A DNA stretch of 64,000 nt from Parvularcula sp964556115 (GTDB lineage Bacteria > Pseudomonadota > Alphaproteobacteria > Caulobacterales > Parvularculaceae), in the NCBI GenBank assembly GCA_964556115.1, contig CAZKVC010000007.1:93116-157115 (forward strand), read 5' to 3'. A program made the position numbers and the translations under genes. Below the pieces are notes generated by a model. The model searched no databases. It was given only the letters and a program-made list of their open reading frames with translations, and was not told the DNA's origin. Every line of letters begins with the position of its first letter. The first letter of the stretch is position 1. Of the stretch, positions 59,073 through 64,000 are shown piece by piece.

Positions 59073-60107
59073 ATGCTGCAGGACCTTGCCTTAAGGGCGC
59101 TTACCCTTCTACCGCCCGAAGACGCTCATAAGGCGACCATTGGCCTCCTGAAGACTGCTGCTGCGCCGGTCTTCCAAGGACGCTGCGACCCGATCCTGAG
59201 AACAGAGATCGCCGGGCTCGAGCTTGCCAATCCGATCGGCATGGCGGCGGGTTTCGACAAGAACGCCGAAGTGCCGGGGCAGCTTCTGCGCCTCGGTTTC
59301 GGCTTCGTCGAAGTCGGCGCGGTGACCCCAAGGCCGCAGCCGGGGAACCCAGCCCCACGGGTCTTCCGCCTTCGCACTGAAAAAGCGATCATCAACCGCT
59401 ACGGTTTCAACAATGACGGTCTCGACGTCATCAGGGCACGGTTGGCCGGGCGCGCCTCGCGCCCCGGGGTTGTCGGCATCAATCTCGGTGCAAACAAGGA
59501 CAGTGAAGACAGGGCAGGGGACTATGTCACCGGCCTCCTCGCGCTCGAACCCTTCGTTTCGTTCCTGACGGTGAACATCAGCTCGCCGAACACGAAAGAC
59601 CTCCGGAACCTTCAGGAGAAGGATGAACTCAAGGGGCTCCTCGCGCGGGTCCTCGGTGCACGCAAGCTCGGCAAGCCGGTCTTCGTGAAAGTCGCACCGG
59701 ACCTCACCGACGAAGGCCGCGCCGATATCGTCGCCGCAGTGCGCGAAGCAGGCGCCGATGGCCTTATCGTCTCGAACACGACCTTGTCACGGGACGGGAT
59801 CACCGGGCCGCACAAGGATGAAGCGGGCGGGCTCTCGGGTCCGCCGCTCTTCCAAAAATCGACCGCGCTTCTTCGCGATTTCGCGCGCGAGACCAAGGGC
59901 ACCATCCCCATGATCGGGGTGGGCGGCATCGCCTCTGCCGAAGATGCCCTCGTCAAGATCAAGGCCGGCGCATCGGCCGTGCAGCTCTACACGGCGCTCG
60001 TCTATAAAGGCCCCGGCCTCGTTCAGGACATGCTCCAACGTCTGCCGCAGTTGATGCGGGCCGAGGGTTTCGGCAGCGTAGGGGATGCGGTCGGTCACGA
60101 CCTCTAG
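59073..60107 (+). CDS. pyrD: dihydroorotate dehydrogenase (quinone), class 2
   Basis: 344 aa. N-terminal helical membrane-binding extension (LRALTLLPPEDAHKATIGLL), IGMAAGFDKNAEVP, GFGFVEVGAVTPRPQPGNP, RYGFNNDG, catalytic Ser region NISSPNTKDLRNLQ and the FMN phosphate site MIGVGGIASAEDALVKI. Oxidises dihydroorotate to orotate with quinone in pyrimidine synthesis. Near the end of the TerB-RimBK-pyrD run. Confidence 0.98.
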   Translation: MLQDLALRALTLLPPEDAHKATIGLLKTAAAPVFQGRCDPILRTEIAGLELANPIGMAAGFDKNAEVPGQLLRLGFGFVEVGAVTPRPQPGNPAPRVFRLRTEKAIINRYGFNNDGLDVIRARLAGRASRPGVVGINLGANKDSEDRAGDYVTGLLALEPFVSFLTVNISSPNTKDLRNLQEKDELKGLLARVLGARKLGKPVFVKVAPDLTDEGRADIVAAVREAGADGLIVSNTTLSRDGITGPHKDEAGGLSGPPLFQKSTALLRDFARETKGTIPMIGVGGIASAEDALVKIKAGASAVQLYTALVYKGPGLVQDMLQRLPQLMRAEGFGSVGDAVGHDL

Positions 60108-60125
60108 GTTTTCAGGAGTTCTTCC

Positions 60126-61805
60126 ATGCTCGCTTCGCTTCTTTTCCTCACAGCAGCCCAGGCAGGCTGCGACGTCACGGTCATCGAAGGGCGGATCGAG
60201 ACCCCCACCGCCCGGCACGAGGCGATCGCCATCGGCGGCGATACGATCCGGGCGATCGGGATGGCGGCGGACATGCCGGAGGTGCCCGAAAGCTGTCTTC
60301 TCCGGCTCGATCCGGACCTGACGGTCTTTCCCGGCCTCAATGACAGCCACGTCCATCTCCTTGGCATCGGCCTTCGTGAGATGACGCTCAATCTGGACCG
60401 GGCGCGGTCGATCGCCGACCTCAAAAAGGCACTTTCGGAAACCGCAGCCAACCAGCCGCAAGGGACGATCATCGGCCGGGGCTGGCTGGAGACTGGCTGG
60501 CCCGAAGGGCGGCCGCCGAACCGTTTCGACCTCGACGAGATCGTCCCGGACCGGCCCGTCCTTCTGACGCGGGCAGACGGGCATGCCCTGGTGGCGAATA
60601 CCGCCGCTCTCGAAGCCGCCGGCATCACGGCGCAGACCGCCGATCCCGAAGGGGGCCGCATCCTGCGTGACGATGACGGCCAGGCCACGGGCTATCTTAT
60701 CGACGCGGCGATGAACCTGACCGCACCCCTGATGCCCGAGCTCGACCAGGAGCGCCGACGCGAGGCGCTGCGCCGTGGGGCTGAGCGCTATGCCGCGCTC
60801 GGCTGGACCGGCGTTCACAACATGTCGGTGGCGCGTGAAGACCTGCCCCTTCTCGAAGAACTGGCGGCGGCAGGCGAACTCCCCTTGCGGGTTGCGAATT
60901 TCGTGGTGCCAGAAGCGCTCGAGGACCTCGCCCAGCGTGGGCCGAGCTGCGATCCCACAGGGCTCGTCTGCCATCTGGGCGTCAAGTTTTACGCCGATGG
61001 AGCGCTGGGCTCGCGCGGTGCGCTTCTGAAGGAGGCCTATGCTGACGATCGCCAGACGCGCGGCCTCCGGCTTCTGCGCGAGCGCGATGCGCTGAGAGCC
61101 TATGAGCAGGCTGCGAGGGCGAAACTGCAGATCACCACTCATGCGATCGGTGACCAGGCCAATGCCGACGTCCTTTCCTGGTACGAAACGGTGCGCAAGG
61201 ATTTTCCCCGTGCTGTGCTTCGGGTCGAGCACGCCCAGGTGGTCGATCCGGACGACCTCGGACGTTTCGCCGAAACCGGCATCATCGCGTCGATGCAGCC
61301 AAGCCACGCGATCGGCGACCTGCATTTCGCCGAAGATCGTCTGGGTGAGGATCGTCTGGAGGGTGCTTACGCCTGGAACAGCCTTGCTTCGAAAGGGACG
61401 CTGATCGTCTTCGGCTCCGACGCGCCGGTGGAGCAGGGCGATCCGCGGATCGAGCTCTATGCGGCGCACCAGCGCCGCGCCCTTTCGGGCTTTCAGGGCG
61501 AAAGCTGGCACCCTGAAGAAGCGCTCAGCCGCCGGGAGACATTGGCGCTCTTCACCACCGCGCCTGCGCTATCGATCGGTCGCGGCGGCTCGCTCGGCAC
61601 CCTCGCGCCAAGCTTCAGGGGCGATCTCTCGATCTTCGAAGGCGATCCTTTCGAGGGGCCGGGTGCATCGCAGGCCGTGGCGACGATGGTGGACGGTCGG
61701 TTCGTGTCAGGCCGTTTCGCCCCGCCCGCTGACCCTGAGGTCGATGTGGATGGCGAGAACGGTGAGGAGGTAGATGGCGCAAACGGCGACGGGGATCAGG
61801 ACTAG
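60126..61805 (+). CDS. exported amidohydrolase, YtcJ/metal-dependent hydrolase type
   Basis: 559 aa. A short leader (MLASLLFLTAAQAG) suggests export. Amidohydrolase_3 motifs: FPGLNDSHVHLLGIGL (metal His pair), RGWLETGWPEG, VKFYADGALGSRGALL, TTHAIGDQANADV and FGSDAPVEQGDPR. Members hydrolyse N-acyl amino acids or formamides; the substrate here is unknown. The last 30 residues are a run of Asp/Glu/Gly (EVDVDGENGEEVDGANGDG), encoded where the gene overlaps the antisense membrane protein gene by 99 bp. Confidence 0.88.
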   Translation: MLASLLFLTAAQAGCDVTVIEGRIETPTARHEAIAIGGDTIRAIGMAADMPEVPESCLLRLDPDLTVFPGLNDSHVHLLGIGLREMTLNLDRARSIADLKKALSETAANQPQGTIIGRGWLETGWPEGRPPNRFDLDEIVPDRPVLLTRADGHALVANTAALEAAGITAQTADPEGGRILRDDDGQATGYLIDAAMNLTAPLMPELDQERRREALRRGAERYAALGWTGVHNMSVAREDLPLLEELAAAGELPLRVANFVVPEALEDLAQRGPSCDPTGLVCHLGVKFYADGALGSRGALLKEAYADDRQTRGLRLLRERDALRAYEQAARAKLQITTHAIGDQANADVLSWYETVRKDFPRAVLRVEHAQVVDPDDLGRFAETGIIASMQPSHAIGDLHFAEDRLGEDRLEGAYAWNSLASKGTLIVFGSDAPVEQGDPRIELYAAHQRRALSGFQGESWHPEEALSRRETLALFTTAPALSIGRGGSLGTLAPSFRGDLSIFEGDPFEGPGASQAVATMVDGRFVSGRFAPPADPEVDVDGENGEEVDGANGDGDQD

Positions 61806-62291
61806 GCGTTCGTCCGGATAGTGAAACCAAAGCCAGACGGCAATCAGCGCACGGATGATCGCGTGAGCGGAGAAAAGAGCCGTTCTCGCATAGGTCCAGC
61901 CGATGACGGGCCAGTGGACGGATAGCCCGACGGCGAGGAAGAGGACGATCATCTCCGGCGCGGCTTCGGCCGCGACAGGAATATAGCTCCAGAACAACAG
62001 CATGCCGATGAAAGCGGGTAGCAGCGCGCTGGTCGTGGCGGCCTTGTCCTTCAGGAAGGGCACGCCGAACATCCGTGAGAAAAGGACGGCAACGGGGAAG
62101 ATGAGGCCCGTACCGATGAACGCGGCCATCGCCCAGTCCGCCAGCTCAAGGCGTGTGCCGAGATAGGCAAGCACGGCCCAGTAAAGCGCGCCGGCGAGGG
62201 GAATGGGGAAGCCGCCTTTGAGGCGCAGGAATGCTGCGCGCCTGCTCTCGAGAAGCGCGTCGGCCAACTCCCTTTCCGTCCACGTCCCCAT
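61707..62291 (-). CDS. DUF7010-like six-helix membrane protein
   Basis: 194 aa, about six hydrophobic helices between residues 25 and 185 (ALYWAVLAYLGTRLELADWA; MAAFIGTGLIFPVAVLFSRM; LLFWSYIPVAAE; MIVLFLAVGLSVHW; VAVCAIYLLTVLAIHI). GAGGG lies upstream of the ATG. Its layout resembles small integral proteins of the DUF7010 type, but the family call is tentative. The last 99 bp are antisense to the amidohydrolase tail. Confidence 0.7.
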   Translation of the reverse strand: MGTWTERELADALLESRRAAFLRLKGGFPIPLAGALYWAVLAYLGTRLELADWAMAAFIGTGLIFPVAVLFSRMFGVPFLKDKAATTSALLPAFIGMLLFWSYIPVAAEAAPEMIVLFLAVGLSVHWPVIGWTYARTALFSAHAIIRALIAVWLWFHYPDERLVLIPVAVCAIYLLTVLAIHIDLRVSGRGETA

Positions 62292-62422
62292 CGCATATCC
62301 CTCGCGCTGCTTTCTTCAACGTCCGAAGGTTCGAAGGCGCTGGCAAGAGTTTCGCTGCGAAGAGCGCCAAACCCTCGATCCATGCTGGACAGGCAAGACG
62401 CCGCTCAATAAACCCGCCCCCC

Positions 62423-63085
62423 ATGTCTGACGCTCTGGTCATCGCTGTCGACGGGCCCGCAGCCAGCGGGAAGGGAACGCTTTCGCGGAGGATCGCGCGG
62501 CTTTACGGCCTGCGCTATCTCGATACCGGGCGGCTCTATCGCGGCGTGGCGTGGATGGTCCTCCAATCGGACAGGGACCCCCGCAGCGAAACCGAAGCGG
62601 CGGAGGCGGCCGCGCGGATCGACCCTGCCGCGCTCGATGCCCCTGAATTGCGCACCGCCGAAGTCGGCCGCGCGGCCAGCCTGGTGGCGGTTCACCAGCC
62701 GGTGCGGGACGCCCTCTTCGATTTTCAGCGCAATTTCGGGGCGGAGCTGCCCGGCGCGGTGATCGACGGGCGGGATATCGGAACCGTCATCTTCCCCGAC
62801 GCACCTGTGAAGATCTTCGTCACCGCCTCCACCGAAGAGCGCGCGAGACGGCGGTTCGAGGAGCTCCGCCAGCAGGATTCAAGCCTTACCATGTCGGCGA
62901 TGATCGACCAGATCAAACGGCGCGACGAGCGGGACAGGGGGCGTGACGCCGCCCCGATGAGGCCCGCTGCGGATGCGCACTTGCTGGATACGACGTCTCT
63001 CGATATAGACGCGACATTCGCGGCGGCCTGCCGCGTGATCGACCGGGCCTTAAAGGGAGACGAGCGTTTCAGCATCCGAACCTGA
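62423..63085 (+). CDS. cmk: cytidylate kinase
   Basis: 220 aa from ATG 62423. P-loop VDGPAASGKGTLSRRIA, YLDTGRLYRGVAW (CMP site), VIDGRDIGTVIFPDAPVKIF and the lid RDERDRGRDAAPMRPAADA. Phosphorylates CMP and dCMP. Immediately upstream of rpsA, the usual bacterial arrangement. Confidence 0.98.
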   Translation: MSDALVIAVDGPAASGKGTLSRRIARLYGLRYLDTGRLYRGVAWMVLQSDRDPRSETEAAEAAARIDPAALDAPELRTAEVGRAASLVAVHQPVRDALFDFQRNFGAELPGAVIDGRDIGTVIFPDAPVKIFVTASTEERARRRFEELRQQDSSLTMSAMIDQIKRRDERDRGRDAAPMRPAADAHLLDTTSLDIDATFAAACRVIDRALKGDERFSIRT

Positions 63086-63191
63086 CATCTCGATCGGTCA
63101 CGTTCGCTGGCGCCTGACGTCCAACCCGCTCGATGCCTTCCGCTGAGAGCCACAACCCGCGGGGGTCCTCTCCCGCACTAAAGGCAACGTT

Positions 63192-64000
63192 TTGTCCGAA
63201 ACAATGAACCCCTCGGTCGATGATTTCGCCGAGATGTTCGAAGCCTCGGTCGTCGACCGTGTCAGCTTCGAGCAGACTGTCGTCAAAGGCACCATCACCG
63301 CCATCGAAAAAGACATGGCGATCGTCGATGTCGGCCTGAAGACAGAAGGCCGGGTCCCCTTGCGGGAGTTCGGCGTCCAGAACGGCGAAAGCTCCGTGAA
63401 GGTCGGTGACGAGGTCGATGTCTTCGTCGATCGTGTCGAGAATGCCCATGGCGAAGCCGTCATCTCCCGCGAGAAGGCCCGCCGCGAAGAGGCGTGGGAA
63501 CGTCTCGAAAAGAATTTCGAAGATGATGACCGCGTCGAAGGCGTCATCTTCAACCGCGTCAAGGGCGGATTCACCGTCGATCTCGGCGGCGCCGTGGCCT
63601 TCCTGCCCGGCTCCCAGGTCGATATCCGCCCGGTTCGCGACGCGACGCCGCTCATGAACCTCGAGCAGCCGTTCAAGATCCTTAAGATGGACAAGCGCCG
63701 CGGCAACATCGTCGTCTCGCGCCGTTCTGTTCTGGAAGAGGACCGCGCCGAACATCGTCAGGAGGTCGTGCGCGACCTCAATGAGGGCGATGAGCGTGAT
63801 GGCGTCGTCAAGAACATCACCGAATACGGCGCATTCGTCGAGCTGGCCCCCGGTGTGGACGGCCTGCTGCACGTCACCGACATGTCGTGGAGCCGCGTGA
63901 ACCACCCCTCGGAGGTTCTCAACGTCAACGATACCGTCCGGGTGAAGATCATCAAGATCAACCCGGAGACCAGCCGCATCAGCCTCGGCATGAAGCAGCT
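63192..64000 (+). CDS. rpsA: 30S ribosomal protein S1, N-terminal part
   Basis: Continues past the right edge; about 269 codons are present. A TTG at 63192 with AAAGG 8 nt upstream gives MSETMNPSVDDFAEMFEASV, like other alphaproteobacterial S1 proteins; ATG 63204 has no suitable site. S1 repeats are visible: VVKGTITAIEKDMAIVDVGL, VEGVIFNRVKGGFTVDLGG, and DGVVKNITEYGAFVELAPGV. Binds mRNA at the 30S subunit. Follows cmk by 106 bp. Confidence 0.95.
   Translation, partial: MSETMNPSVDDFAEMFEASVVDRVSFEQTVVKGTITAIEKDMAIVDVGLKTEGRVPLREFGVQNGESSVKVGDEVDVFVDRVENAHGEAVISREKARREEAWERLEKNFEDDDRVEGVIFNRVKGGFTVDLGGAVAFLPGSQVDIRPVRDATPLMNLEQPFKILKMDKRRGNIVVSRRSVLEEDRAEHRQEVVRDLNEGDERDGVVKNITEYGAFVELAPGVDGLLHVTDMSWSRVNHPSEVLNVNDTVRVKIIKINPETSRISLGMKQ

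Noticed and set aside
59787..61511. 574-codon open frame on the minus strand across pyrD and the amidohydrolase gene
   Set aside because: Composition is Arg/Gly/Asp-rich with no domain, and both plus-strand genes are clear families. Long antisense frames are expected at this GC content.

Overview
The window is a continuous, gene-dense, high-GC stretch of alphaproteobacterial chromosome. The assignment rests on a permuted two-piece tmRNA gene, a PhyR-type response regulator with EcfG-like promoters, an HWE histidine kinase, hslVU close to a hisB/H/A/F/E cluster, fused RimB-RimK, the rpoH/rluD/DUF6476-like neighbourhood and DUF6468 beside flagellar genes. The organism is motile and aerobic (NADH dehydrogenase subunits, quinone-type PyrD). 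A Parvularcula- or Hyphomonas-like aquatic lineage would fit, but I cannot fix the genus. I see no insertion sequence, prophage, CRISPR array or integrase.

Layout. 1-3.5 kb: flagellar genes (fliF-fliN-fliP-fliG on the minus strand; a DUF6468 gene and a 43-residue peptide on the plus strand). 3.4-7 kb: an exported protein, the peroxide operon ahpC-ahpD with divergent oxyR, and a WecG-type glycosyltransferase. 7-12 kb: AI-2E exporter-family protein, AmpG-like permease, lipoprotein, PfkB kinase, VPLPA-CTERM surface protein. 12-15.7 kb: histidine genes, with a small exported protein inserted. 15.7-20.7 kb: a chemoreceptor with a very long charged coil, an Asp/Asn hydroxylase and an SDR. 20.8-25.4 kb: hslVU, a double-DTGA lipoprotein, and a tail-anchored prephenate-dehydratase-like protein. 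25.4-29 kb: hemolysin III, tRNA-Met, and an EF-hand/response regulator/histidine kinase operon.

29-37.8 kb is a stress-response island: Crp/Fnr regulator, orphan sigma-like protein, PhyR, ribbon-helix-helix protein, HWE kinase, entericidin, ECF sigma factor with a small anti-sigma-like protein, Dps, DUF1328, UvrB and a hemerythrin protein. Three GGAAC-N16/17-GTT promoters (phyR, entericidin, hemerythrin) suggest that one alternative sigma factor serves these genes.

37.8-51 kb: an isolated nuoH-nuoI pair, DUF2254, thyA-folA, an unrecognised protein with a carbohydrate-binding-like domain, ssrA (tmRNA), DUF427, and SpoVR and YeaH with a class I HMG-CoA reductase between them, then an XRE regulator, a phosphatase and a receiver-only regulator. 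51-64 kb: rpoH, a secreted metzincin-like protease, rluD, rarD, a TerB/RimBK/PyrD/amidohydrolase run, cmk, and the start of rpsA.

The least explained items are the tail-anchored PheA-like protein, the orphan sigma-like protein beside PhyR, the class I HMG-CoA reductase in a stress-kinase neighbourhood, the isolated nuoHI pair and the carbohydrate-binding-like protein at 42.4 kb.
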